From assembly GCA_016508695.1 (NCBI GenBank), contig VNKQ01000017.1:930001-994000 (forward strand): a stretch of 64,000 nt of DNA, read 5' to 3'. Made by a program: the position numbers and the translations under genes. Below the pieces are notes generated by a model. That model did not search any database. It saw nothing but the letters and a program-made list of their open reading frames with translations, and was not told the DNA's origin. Within the stretch, counting starts at the first letter, position 1; every line of letters begins with the position of its first letter. This DNA comes from Hyphodiscus hymeniophilus (taxonomy: Eukaryota; Ascomycota; Leotiomycetes; Helotiales; Hyphodiscaceae). Below are positions 1-11,095 of the stretch, in pieces.

Positions 1-198
1 CAAGACCAGCGCAATACCTCCAGTTGACATGGTGGTCGTAAACCAAGCCCAAGTAAAATGATGCAATCGATCACTTATGCCCAGCTCGCCATGCAGAGTG
101 TTATTGCTCATCCCCAATTCTCCCCTCTGCCCATCCAGGGAATTTGCATGATGCCGTGCATTGTGTCCATAGCTGTTCACACGAGCTGTCTCTGGCAT
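1..198 (-). CDS. TDT-family transporter (SSU1 / malate-permease type), N-terminus only
   Basis: Reading leftward from the ATG at 198, 66 codons run open to the window edge, so the C-terminal part lies outside. The visible protein has a polar N-terminus of about 45 residues and then enters a first membrane helix with the stretch HFTWAWFTTTMSTGGIAL. This is the start of the tellurite-resistance/dicarboxylate transporter fold (SLAC1/TehA/Mae1/SSU1), where fungal members carry a closely similar F-T-W-x-x-F...MSTGG motif. Family members export sulfite or import malate across the plasma membrane; which of these applies cannot be told from this piece. A second in-frame ATG lies at 111. A further upstream exon (about 237-390, ending in a GTAAGT donor) could splice in frame to this one, so the true start is uncertain. 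Confidence 0.6.
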   Translation of the reverse strand, partial: MPETARVNSYGHNARHHANSLDGQRGELGMSNNTLHGELGISDRLHHFTWAWFTTTMSTGGIALVL

Positions 199-800
199 CC
201 TTGCCTTTTCGCCCTCCGATGTTGGCTGTCACTTACTTCCAGAACTCGTCTTTGAAGACAACAGGCTCAATATCTCCATTTTGATGCCAATCGATTCGTC
301 TGCGCCGGTCAAATTCATTGACGTATCGACCGGAGATGGGGATTGCTTCGCAACAAAATGGCTGACAGGAAAACCCTTGCTACAGTAGCGTACTAAGTCA
401 TACACCCTGACAACGGCAGATTTGTACTTTAGACGCAAAACCACATTACCGAATTCGTGAATCCATTGACCTCTGAAATAGTAAGTTGTCGCTCATTTGT
501 TGAGGTGTGGTTTTTGTCATGGGATGTTGCTTGGTGAGGCTAATGGAAATTTGGCCGCGGGAAGGACGAAAGGTCAGCCTCGTTTCATGAACTGCAAGGC
601 TGAAGCATGCAAGGGGACGAGCGATTTTGTTCATCCCTCACATTTGACTCCATAAGGCTGCCCAACGAGTGATCTGACATAGAAAGGGACGTTTGAAAGT
701 TCAAGCATAGACATTTGCATGTATCAATGACGTCTCACTGTGGAGAGGCTTGTTCGGAAGAGCTCTCTTTCGGAGTGGATCATATCTCGTCAATTCTAGA
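199..800. other. Intergenic, possible 5' exon or leader
   Basis: No complete gene is supported. On the minus strand about 50 codons (roughly 390 to 237) are open, read like coding sequence (GRYVNEFDRRRRIDWHQNGD) and end at a GTAAGT donor. They may be an upstream exon of the transporter at 1-198. The rest looks like upstream and 3' flanking sequence. Confidence 0.3.
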
Positions 801-3800
801 CTACCAAATCCTTTTAGCAGACATCTCATAACGGCTGATCCTGCCAAAATCCTCCTTAGATCCCTTCTCAGCTTTCTCTCTCGCAGCTCGCTCTTTTTCC
901 TTCAACTTCATCAGCGTATCAGGGTCATCCTCAAAGATGTATCGTCGCTTAGCATCATCGACCTCTATCATACCCCATCCGCCAACCCTCTTGCCGCCGG
1001 TATCATAATTGTTGTGTTCGCGCTTTTTCATGTTTCCATATCTGTTTCGCGCGAACTTCAACAAAAACATCCCCAGCACCAACTTGCATGCTAGCAGGAC
1101 AAAGAAAGCACCCAAAAAGAAAATCAGCATGGTCAGAGCTGAGATGAACTGGTCCATACTAGGCAGATACCAATGGGCCGAGGCAGTGGGATCAGGAATC
1201 CCCAGTGCACTCCGCCCTAGTGCTTTACGTATCATGTTATCGAAGTGTTCAAGGGCAGCCGTAGTAGCGGGAGATGTGCCTTCTGGGTCGACTGAGAGCG
1301 CCGTGGCGGTCGAGGGAATAGGGGGTGGGAGGTGGGTTGCAAGAAACATGTGATATGTTTGCACGGAGGAGCGGATGAAGAGACAGGAGAGTGGGATGAT
1401 AGGTAGACCGAGGCGTTTAATCAGGTTTTGGTTGACGAAAGCCTGGGACGTTAATGAGGAACATAAGACAGTAACTACGGACTTACGTTTGTGTAGTAAT
1501 CTTTTGCCAAGACATCGAGGTACCGTTGATAGACAGCCGGCTTCACGCAGTTGAATTTGCTGATATACGCATGCTTGATCCAGTCCACCAACATCTCGCT
1601 TCCGATCACGAGAAGGAATGGAGATAACACGTCGCCGGACCAACTGGGAAGGATCGTGAAGCTGTTTGGAATTAGGGAGTTGCTTCGCACAGGAACTTCA
1701 AAGTCTGCTCCGTCAGAACTGAATATGCTGAGTCCTCCAACCTCAACGATGTTCCGGAGTGCAATGATCGTCAGCATGAGCCATAGCTGAAATCGTTCCA
1801 CGACGTCGGCGCATGTGAGCTGGAAAATGTTGTCCTTCTCAAACTTCTTGAAAACAGTTGACTTGATCTCGACGAATTGATTTGACATCAGGAGAGTGAG
1901 GAGTGCATTAGAGTAAGAATTCACGGCAACGTTCAGAGTAATGACTTGATAGAACAAGGCAGTTGCGTGTATGACGTTGTAGATAAGAGCTAAGACGAAC
2001 ATTCCAAGCGGGCGAAGGATTTTGCTCCTGCCATCGACGTCTCGTTCCAATGTCTCATCAGAGAATAAACACTCATAGATATCTTGGCCCAGTGCCGAAA
2101 ATAGTCTATCAGCGACCTAAGGGTGTAAATAAGTATCAGAGTTAGGGAGACGGGTTCATACCTCAAGCATATTATAAATCACGTAGAGTTTAATTGCAGC
2201 TTGACCTTTGATGCTATGGTACATCCTACTAGCATCAAGCTTCATAAGAATAAGACAGCTGCAGATGATCACCGCACCTTGGAGGAGGTCGGCCTTGTGG
2301 TTTGATGAGAGGGATGATGGATGCGATTTTGTTCGCCGATGCTTTCGGCCCCAGCCACCACCTTGTCTTGACTTGCGTTCCGCCTCGGCCTTCCATTGAT
2401 CACCTGTGGCGTTCGTATTTCCTTTTTCGGATATCCGCCCAGACTGAGATTGGTACGATGGGTTCGTAGAAACCGAGGGCCTGCGAGCTCGTGAAGTGCT
2501 TCGAGACCGTGATGCGGAATCCTGACGTTCCCTCCGCCGATGCCACATTCGACCTGATCCGTGGTAGATGAACCCGATGATAAATCGAGCTTCCTTTGAT
2601 AGGAATTCTCCCCACCATTGTACCAAGATAGTTGTGGCTTTGAAAAATCGAAGAGGCAAAATCGTAAAAGTGTACAGCAAGGAGTCTAAACATGCTAAAG
2701 TTCCAAAATAGAGGACCTGCTCCAATTGCGGGGGCAGTAGCAAAAAATTCAATAGACGCTCAAATTTAACCTTGGAAGATTCGTATGGATATTCGCTCGT
2801 AGCTGACCGGTAAATATACAATGGCGAAGGCCGAGAGGAAGAAAGTTCAAGTTGCAGGTAAGTTGGTATCGACATAGGTGGAAGTGGAATAGATTGAGGC
2901 ATAGGCGACGGAGGGTCATTTGCTGGTCCTTTGCCAGCACCTGGAGTGACCTTGGCAGAAATACTGTTGAGATCCAAAGGCTCAGGTCGGGATCCGGAAG
3001 CTGCTGGCTTTCGTTTGGGCGAAGTCTGCCCCGAACTTCCCTTAGTGTAAGAATGTACCCTTTGGCTCGCAATAGGAGGGGTTGAAATCGTTCGGGAAGA
3101 GAATCCCGGACGTCGCGGGACATTCCCTGGCGTCACTTCAGCACTAGGCCGTCTTTCTCCATTCGTATCAAGTACTCTTAGAGGTTCAGAGCCACCGGCC
3201 TTTCGATTCTGTTCATGTCGATATTGCTCTTCGTAATGATCTTTGGCAGGATCGGACGCTGAGCCTCTCCGTTCAAGATTTGGCGAGGGAGCCAGTGATG
3301 GTGGCATAGAAGCAGACAGCTTTCTTGGTGAAGTGATAGGCAAAGACTCCGGTGCAGAAGTCAACTCATCAATTTCGGCAGCGCTCAGCTTCAGGACTTT
3401 GTCTTCGCTGTTGCCAGCAGGTTTCGATGCGGAAAGCTTTCTGGGCTTCCTGATCTTCTCTTCTGGAATATCATGCAGCTCATGAGGTGGCAGTACCTTC
3501 GAAATAGGGAGCGGAGAGGCGATTGCGGATTCTCCATTCTCAGTAGAATTCAACAAGCTTGTCTTTTCGAAAGATCCGGAATATTTGCGTTCAAAGGGGA
3601 CAGACAATATTCCCGTCCACTCAGCTGATGATGAGTCCGTAGCTACTAGTGAGGGAGACGTACTCCCAGGAGAGGGCGATGGAGAAGGAAGTTGTCGGAT
3701 CTCTTCCACAATCAGGTGCCCTCCAGGATCAGAGCTCACAGTTCGAGCCATGGGACCTATGGCTCCATCCTCGACCGTGGTCTCAGACGTCACGTCGTCC

Positions 3801-3802
3801 AT
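801..3802 (-). CDS. EMP65: TAPT1/EMP65-family multi-pass ER membrane protein
   Basis: Three exons (3802-2162, 2116-1487, 1442-801) with introns of 45 and 44 nt, both phase 0, give a protein of about 970 residues. The first ~330 residues are polar, Ser/Pro-rich and probably disordered. The conserved TAPT1 (DUF747) region begins near SSKVKFERLLNFLLLP and continues through several membrane segments, with the hallmark stretch SNQFVEIKSTVFKKFEKDN followed by VVERFQLW. The C-terminus is charged and cytosolic-looking. In yeast the relative Emp65 works with Slp1 in ER protein folding and quality control; in animals TAPT1 is linked to trafficking and cilia. The ATG at 3802 is the first in-frame ATG, in good context (gcaATGG); the frame is open further upstream but without an ATG. 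The family is clear; the precise role is inferred. Confidence 0.85.
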
Positions 3803-4309
3803 TGCCGTCCAGGTCTTCACCTCAAATACTGGGATTTGGAGATTCTTCGTCGAGAGAGCATGAGGCTGCGATAATTCGAAATCCTTTGACGGTTTGATTT
3901 GGCGTGAGAATAAAGTTGGTTTTATCAGCCTTGTTTGAATTGAGGACAGAGACAAGCGCCGCGCTTGGCCGTATTAAGCTAGGCGCCCGAAATAACTCCC
4001 GTTGCCACTCGGTCGGAGCTTTTGAGTGGTTCAAGATGTAGAAGGATCCATCTCAATTGTTCGAGCTATTTGAGATATAAAAGTTTGATTTGGTATACGG
4101 ATTCCAATCTCGTTTATTAAGTCTTTATTCTTACAGCCAAGCAAAGATTTTGTCTATCGCCAAAAGTTATACACATAGGTACCTTCTTACGTACCTTAGA
4201 GTTCCGGAAGGGAAGCAGACACCGAGCGCCAGGGTGAGTTCTTGAACCCTCCCCATCCATCACCCGTCTACATATGGCACCCGTATCAACGCCATAACTC
4301 AATACCAGC
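3803..4309. other. Intergenic: EMP65 promoter and DUG2 3' flank
   Basis: About 0.5 kb between two minus-strand genes. It holds the upstream region of the TAPT1-like gene and the terminator region of DUG2. No reading frame here is convincing. Confidence 0.5.
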
Positions 4310-7300
4310 TCATCGTCTCCCCAAACGAGCGAACACCTTCTCAAAAATCTCCCGACTCTTGTACAGATTATTAACCCTCATCCGCTCATTGTCCAAATGA
4401 GCGGAGTCACTTGCTTGACCACACGGGAGATGGGCAGCCGGGGCTCCAAACTCCTTCTCCAGGAACCGAATACTTGGAATCGAGCCACCCTCTCTGATAT
4501 ACAGCGGCTTTCTACCCTTCATAGCCGTACCGATATTTACAGAAGTATCGGGATCCAAATCCAAAATCTGAGACGCAAGTGAGGTGTGATCTGAGCCGTT
4601 GGTCAATGTAGTCGTGGTGGTGGGAGATGGTTTCAAGGATGGCGATTGCGTAGGCGTGACGGACTTTGGCACCGACTTCTTCGGGCCAGGGACAGATGAG
4701 CGTCGCTTTACTATGCCTATGGGACCCCAAACTTCCATGATGGCTTCTTCGAGTGTTTGAAAGATTTCATTATCTGGATCTCCGAGCCACGCATCTGCCT
4801 GATTATCAATCGTTATGGAAAATTGGTTGTGGGTATCAAGTGTAGCGAAGGCATCAGAGAGGAAGGTTGTCAAAGACTTGATTACATCGTCAACTTCTTG
4901 ATTGGGAACAAGACGAAGCGAAATCGCGGCGCTGGCATGCGATGATACCACTGATCCTTCCGGACCGGAAACTTTATAGCGGTGAATGGTGAGGTTGGGT
5001 TCGCGCCACCGGGCCATCAGGGACGCTTTGAGAGTCTCGGCAGGGCCAAGGGAAGAATTGCGGAGTAGGAGGGTCGATGTGATGTCGTCGTAGCGAGCTT
5101 CTTCGGCGGGTGTAAGAGCAAGAATATTGTCATAGAAACCAGGGATTTGAATACGGTTGTGAAGGCCTTTGAGCTTTGCAAGGATAGCCGTCAGGTCAAA
5201 GAGTGGTTCGTCCATCATGAATGATCCGTCAACTCCGCTGTGCACGTCTGGATGATTGCTGTGAACCTTGACAGTGGCATGGAGGACCCCTCGAAGGCCA
5301 TAAGTCAAACAGGGGACCTCATCATCCAGCCAGTAGCTATTTGCCAGGATGATGTAGTTAATGTCGCCGATCAGGTCTTTGTGCCTACGAACTGCATCTT
5401 TAAAACCCCTAGAGCCAGACTCTTCTTCTCCTTCGATGAGGAAAGTCACATCTGAGTCAAGTTCTTTCTTGTGAACAAGATCCACCACGCCGTAAAGTGC
5501 AGCCATGATTGGGCCCTTGTTGTCCGATACGCCTCGCCCATACAGATAGCCATTAATACCTCTCATCTGGAAAGGATTCACAATCCACTTTCCCTGCTTA
5601 TCATCGGCAGGCACAACATCATAATGGCCATAAAACAGAATTTTCTTGCGATTCTTGGAAGTCGTAGGGTTGCCTTGGAATTTCGCATACACGACAGGAT
5701 TATGGTGGTTGTCCGTATTTAGCATCTCAGTATGAGCTCCATGCTTCTTGAACAATGTCCGCAAGAAAGTTGCTCCTCTTCGGCAGTCCTCGGCATTATC
5801 CGGTCTCGAAGATATGGTTTTGAAGGAGACGAACTCCTCAAGTGACTTGACTAGTTGATTTTCGTGTACTGGAGACTTCCCACTGTAGCTTCCCGAATCG
5901 CATCCAGTGATATTCCAGATCGAGATAGCATTGTCATTGGCACCTGTGATAAAAAATTGTTGATTGTTGTAGGTGGTGACTGCAGATGCAAGGATACGAC
6001 CGTCGTGAGCTTTCCAACGATTGACGCAATGATACTTTTGATTGAAATTTGACGAGCTTTTGTATTTGCCATATTGAACTGTGCTGTATTTCTGTAGCAG
6101 TCAGTAAATGGCCAATGAAAGACAAATTGAAGACTTACTCTTGCAAATCCAGTGGCTCCAGCACTCCATAAGTATCCCCAACCCATCTGCAGCGTCATAA
6201 CGTCTCCCTTGTGGGCCCTAATGACTCGTAATTTTTGCTTGGTATCCAAATCCCATAACTCAATAACACCCTCCAGCTTGCTGCTATACAGAAACGATCC
6301 GTCGACAGCCATCGACAGGACTGACTCGGCATCATCATTGCCTAGGACGGCGACTTCTTGAATTCCCTCGTCAGAAAGTTTCCAGAGCTTGATTGTACCA
6401 TCTCCACCGCCCGATATCAGCATATCTTCGTCCGATTCAACCAGTCTACTGACGCCTCGCACCATTAACATGCAATAAACGTATCCAAAATGGGCGTAAT
6501 GCCTCATATGGGCCTTGTCAATCTCCAAAACCTCCCCATCATTTATACCTGACCTTGTAGGTTGCGGCCTTGGTGTTGAAGTTCCTCCAGCTTGCACAGA
6601 ATCGAAAAATCGGTGATTTCGGCGATCGGGATGTCGGTCAGGGTTGGGCGTGGGCCTCGAGGCTGAATCCTTCAGACTCACCCATTGTATGCTGGTATTC
6701 TGCGACCCTAGATAAACTGTCTCAAATTGCGCTGAGTATGCCACGCTGAAGACATCTCCAACATCGTATGTGCTGTATATGTGGTATAATCGCTTCAAGT
6801 TGTCAGGACACCAAACGTTCACAATCGCGTCGCCAGCGCTGGAGAAGAGGAGCTTGCGATCCGGCGAAAGAAAGAGGGAGAGAACTGCGCGCGTGTGTGC
6901 TGGGATCCGTAGAATGAGTTCGAATGTCGCCAAAGACCAGACTACAATGTCTCCCTCTTGCGTACCCGCATAGATGAATCGATCTCCGACGGCGAGAGAG
7001 AGGATTGAGCTGTCGTTTTGGAGCTGGTGTGCGAGCTCAGGCTTTTTGTGCACTTTTGCGCCATGGCCATCCTCATCCTCCTCCTCGGCACGATTAGCAG
7101 ACTCGTAGGGTTCGTCGTCGCTAGTTTCAGCTACAGCAAGGTCAGCAATGCGAGGACTTGAGGTTTGCTGCTGGGAAGCCGCTCGAGCTCCAAAAATGGA
7201 GGCCATCTGCTGCCGGTGGAGATGTTGTGAGTTGGCCGCGGCTAGTTGATGCGGAAACATCCCCTGTGGATCTCCATCTGGTGCTCTCCAACCTGCATCC

Positions 7301-7326
7301 CGTCCCTCTGGACAACACCAATCCAT
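4310..7326 (-). CDS. DUG2: Dug2-type WD40 plus M20 peptidase subunit of the glutathione-degrading complex
   Basis: Two exons (7326-6139 and 6091-4310) joined by a 47-nt phase-0 intron give about 989 residues. Residues ~80-440 are WD40 repeats (for example DGTIKLWKLSD, EGVIELWDLDT, NDNAISIWNITG). The C-terminal half is an M20 metallopeptidase with GHYD at 551-554, SDNKG with Asp586 and EEE at 618-620, the expected metal-ligand and catalytic positions. WD40 fused to M20 is the known architecture of Dug2, which pairs with the amidotransferase-like Dug3 to cleave the gamma-glutamyl bond of glutathione in the cytosol; Dug1 then cleaves Cys-Gly. Budding-yeast Dug2 is about 880 residues, so length fits. 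The ATG at 7326 follows an in-frame stop; an extra 5' exon cannot be excluded. DUG1 and DUG3 are not in this window. Confidence 0.92.
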
Positions 7327-8404
7327 CTCATCAGTACTCGTCTACCTCAGCCCAACCTCCACTATCGTCGAGCGGCTTCCAACTCGAAGACTTTATGTTG
7401 ATCTAGGAATACAAAGAGAATTGCATAGGTACCTGATTCCTCAAGCCTGTCTTCCTCTCCAGACCAATCTTCTTGGCGATCCTCTCTCTTCGTCTCCTCG
7501 CTGCTTCTCCAAAGAGAATCCTGATTGCACATCTTCTTGTCGTTGTTGATCAGCGGCTTGAAAGGTCGACAAGCACACCCGTTCCACCGCTCGAAGTGTA
7601 GATCCAAACAATGCTCTTCGGCTAGAGGCAGTTGTCTCCCGTGTGAGGCCATTTCCCTGTGGGGATCTGTGCTTGCAAACGACATTGAATGGCGCAAGAC
7701 TTTACCATGATTGCGCCTTCAATGAACGAATCTCTTTCCAAGCGGTTGTGTGCATTTAAACTGGAGATTATCCGATTATGCTCCCGTCTGTTACACACAA
7801 CACACAACCAGCTGTTGGGGTTACACTCCCACGAGTCTTCGTCTCAGGACGCCTGCTTTTTCAACAACGTGGCATTGGGCAGCAACGGGTGAATGCAATA
7901 GAAGGATGAGGTCTATTGCCCGCAAAATTGAAGGCTTTGGAAGCTTGAATTAAAAGTCTAGCAGTGACTTTTACCTTGGATAATTTACCCTTTTCCGATT
8001 TGCATCCTGTGCACGTCAGTCGATTTCCTTTTTCTCGTCCTGCATGACCGGCGTCGCTACACCGCTCCTGTACTCTATGTCTTGCCCGGATATCGGCGAC
8101 AATGCTCAAGAGCATGCATAAAAGTTTTAAAAAAGCCTCCAATGACTTTGAGCTGCTTTGAAGAAATCATCACAATATGTAGCAGAGAGAGCATTTCCCG
8201 TGACAAGCGACAGGACGTGTAGTTGCAGCAACCACATCAAAGAGAGCGTGTTGTTTGCGGAAATTGTGAACGATTCAATGAGATGGATCTGTGTATTTGA
8301 AATAAGATATGCAGCATGGAGTACAAGTCAAAATCATACAATCGTGCACCTCCATCAGTTTTCTCATTCAATCCAATATTCTCCATGCGACATTCTGCTT
8401 TACG
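7327..8404. other. Intergenic region upstream of DUG2
   Basis: About 1.1 kb with no supportable gene. The half next to DUG2 is probably its promoter and leader. Short open frames on both strands lack ATG starts or conserved-looking protein. Confidence 0.5.
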
Positions 8405-9263
8405 ATGATCAAGAACGAAGCAACAACGGTCCAAGTCGAGCTTGAAGAAAGTTCACTCTCCAAAAAACCCCAGCCTGCCCCTTCTGTCAAGCGACAAGGT
8501 CGACTCGGGCCAAACTCCTACTCTTCGGCTTCTCCTGAACCACAACCCATGGCAGTCTATTCGGGAGACAATTCTGACCCTTGGAACTCATCAATCCAGC
8601 CTCGACAAGCTCCTCGGATGGCTCCATTGCTTCAATCCACTCGCCACCACAGTGAGGAGAACGCTCTCGTAGTTGAGGGCATATCTAAACTCTAGGACCA
8701 ACTCGGTACTTAAACCAACTTCATTGAGAGCGGATTTCACAGCATTTGCAGACACATCCACGAGCTCTCAGCGGAGAGGAGGAAAGTGAATACCGTTACA
8801 AAGAAGGCGGGGAACAGCTTCAGCCGACGAGTGACGAACCTGCTCGGAATGGCAAATTAAGGACAACGGCCTCGCCACGGAGAGAAACGAGGCTCAGATA
8901 AAGCTGCTCAGCAGAATGGATTGACTTCGTGCATACATCATTACCGAGACGAAGGAGCAAGAAGAAATGATGAAGCGAATCAACACCAATTTATACTTTC
9001 AGCAAGACATCAGTCGCAAACTCAGCACCGCTTTCGACTTGACCATGGAAGGCCTGCCGGAGATCTTGGAGGAGCGAGGACTCCTGTGCTGTCGTCGCTG
9101 CTCCGTTTCCAGTCGAGGTCCTTCAGCGGAGACGAACACTGCAAAACCTTCCAGGACCTCAGTACGGAATATTGAAGCGCTGGCTCCTGAGTTCCTATCC
9201 CAGGCCGTGACAAGAGCCAAGAATCATCTGCCTTCTTGGCACCAGGGAGTCGCGAAGATTTGA
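8405..9263 (+). pseudogene. Decayed or unresolved coding region, helical protein of unknown family
   Basis: Three pieces read like protein but do not join cleanly. From the ATG at 8405 a Ser/Pro-rich frame runs about 96 codons. From about 8755 a basic frame gives the segment RKVNTVTKKAGNSFSRRVT and stops at a TAA near 8858. From about 8862 another frame (TERNEAQIKLLSRMD) meets a TGA at ~8923 and then continues for about 110 codons (TETKEQEEMMKRINTNLYFQ...) to 9263. The second and third pieces look like one amphipathic helical protein broken by a one-base shift and a stop. I do not recognise the family. A spliced alternative joins the 8405 frame to a different downstream frame ending near 8899, so the region could instead hold a real two-exon gene. 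Treat as unresolved. Confidence 0.35.
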
Positions 9264-9765
9264 AAGAAGTCGTGAGAATTAAGTAGACGGTTGATTGAAA
9301 AGGTGTCCTTCAGCTGAAATCTTTATTACATTAGAGGAACGACTGGAACGAGAAGAAGATATAATATCGAGAGAAGCTTCAGTCATTGGATCTGGGGTTG
9401 GTATTTTAGCTCTGATATGAGTATGCGCGTCGGACCAAATTCAGAACGTATCGATTCACCCCGCAAAGAGGCCGATTAAAAGACTTCTAGATCAGTAAAA
9501 AGCCTAATGCAGTTGAATGGCACAATCTCGAATACTCTCAAAGTAAAACATTCGTCATCGGGATAAGTCCCGTCTTTGGATCGGGGCCACTAGGAGTTAG
9601 CAACGGAACTGATCCAGTCATGTACATAAATGTATCCCCAAATGTATCCCGAAGAGAAATGAATATCGAACAATCATTCAATTCCATAGACAGAGAATCT
9701 TCCAAGAAACGAGGTTACCTCCGCATAGTCTTTTTCGTCTCGTTCGCTCTCTCGAAGCGGTCAAA
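9264..9765. other. Intergenic, upstream of the four-helix membrane protein
   Basis: Half a kilobase of AT-rich sequence with no supportable reading frame. It probably contains the promoter of the gene starting at 9766. Confidence 0.5.
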
Positions 9766-10396
9766 ATGCGTTGCGCATTCGGCACTGAAGAGTACTTGAA
9801 ACTGGGTTTCTGCACCTTGGCCTTGGCCCTCGCGGTCTTTTGGGTGTTCGTCGAAGGTCCAGCTCCAAAGACTACATTTGAGGCATTTTTCCTATGGATG
9901 GCCCCACCGATACTTGTGAGCACCTTACTGCCCGAGCAAAAATCATGTCAATACTTAGCGAGTAACTAACTAGAAAACACAGTGTACCTTACTCACAATT
10001 GCCCTCCTGACCATGCAATCACTTAGGAGTGAATCCTTAGCGAAAGAGCAAGACCCCCGAAAAGGTCGCACCAACTTCATCTGGGCAATGCTGTCAGCCA
10101 CAGCAGCGATATCGATTATCGGTCAGGCATGCTACACCATCATACAAGGCGTGCTATCTGAAATAAAACCTTACGATCCTGACGACGAATGGAATGTAAG
10201 AGTGTCGTGGGTGGTCGCAGTCTTCGCTGTGTTCGTGGTAATCATAATTGGAGGAGGGGTCATGCTTCTTGCATGCCTTCCAGCGAGGCTCTGTTGGGAC
10301 GCATGGCAGCTTTGTGAAAGCTCACACGAAGGTCGCTCGACCAGACTCGATATGGAGAGTTACGGATCGGAGACCATCGAAAGAGGCAATGAATAA
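9766..10396 (+). CDS. Small four-helix membrane protein, function unknown
   Basis: Two exons (9766-9915, 9983-10396) with a 67-nt phase-0 intron containing an ACTAAC branch site give 187 residues. Splicing rebuilds a continuous second membrane helix across the junction (WMAPPIL joined to CTLLTIALLTM). Four hydrophobic segments are visible: residues ~11-29, ~41-61, ~84-110 and ~125-153. The C-terminus is polar and acidic. There is no signal peptide distinct from helix one and no recognisable motif. The clean splice and consistent hydrophobic pattern argue that it is expressed protein, but I do not recognise a family. Confidence 0.65.
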
Positions 10397-11095
10397 ACGA
10401 GCAAGACAGTTGAGCATAGGGAGATACGCAATGAGTGCTGCGTACATCGAAGCAAGTAGAACATAGGATAGTATCCTAAAGACTCAGAGAGCTTGCCAAT
10501 CATCTATACATAGCCACCCTTCCAGCAGGTAGTTTTTGATATCATCGCAATGACTGTAAGACTGATCTCGGATGCTGTTACATGTTATACCATACCAAAG
10601 AATTTGGTCTGGTCTTCCAATTGTTGCTGTCTTGCTTGCGTAGAAGGATTAGGGCTCGATTGAGTGGAATTGTCGGTCAGGTTCTCGAAGTCTGGAAGGG
10701 ATGGACACCAGTCCAGGCACTTGGGAGATTGCCTTGGCCGGATATATGATGCTCAGGCGGAATGCCTACAAGAGGCTCTTCCAGTGTTTAGTCGATGTGT
10801 TGTTGTGTACAATTTTCGAATATAGAAGCAGTCAACAGGCCACAGCCAATCAAAACCTTGGAGACCCCGCACTGATTCCAAATGCGCAGACTCGAACAAC
10901 TCGACGCTCCAGAAGCGTCTAAACATGAGTAATCACATACTTACCTCACTGCGCACGCCATCTACGAGTATGGGGAATGCCAGAGAGAAATCACAGTTGT
11001 CAGCATCACATCACTATAAGAATCCTCCTTGAGCACAAGTCGCTTTTTGTTCTTGGCCACTTCCCCGTGGAAGAAGATCCCTCAACAGCGCGAAG
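10397..11095. other. Intergenic, 0.7 kb
   Basis: No convincing gene. Short open frames on the plus strand (for example around 10701-10922) have no splice support and no recognisable protein. The last part should be the promoter of the flavoprotein gene at 11096. Confidence 0.5.

Noticed and set aside
3803..3955. Extending the TAPT1-like protein upstream to 3955
   Set aside because: The frame is open but begins at TTG; the first ATG, in good context, is at 3802.
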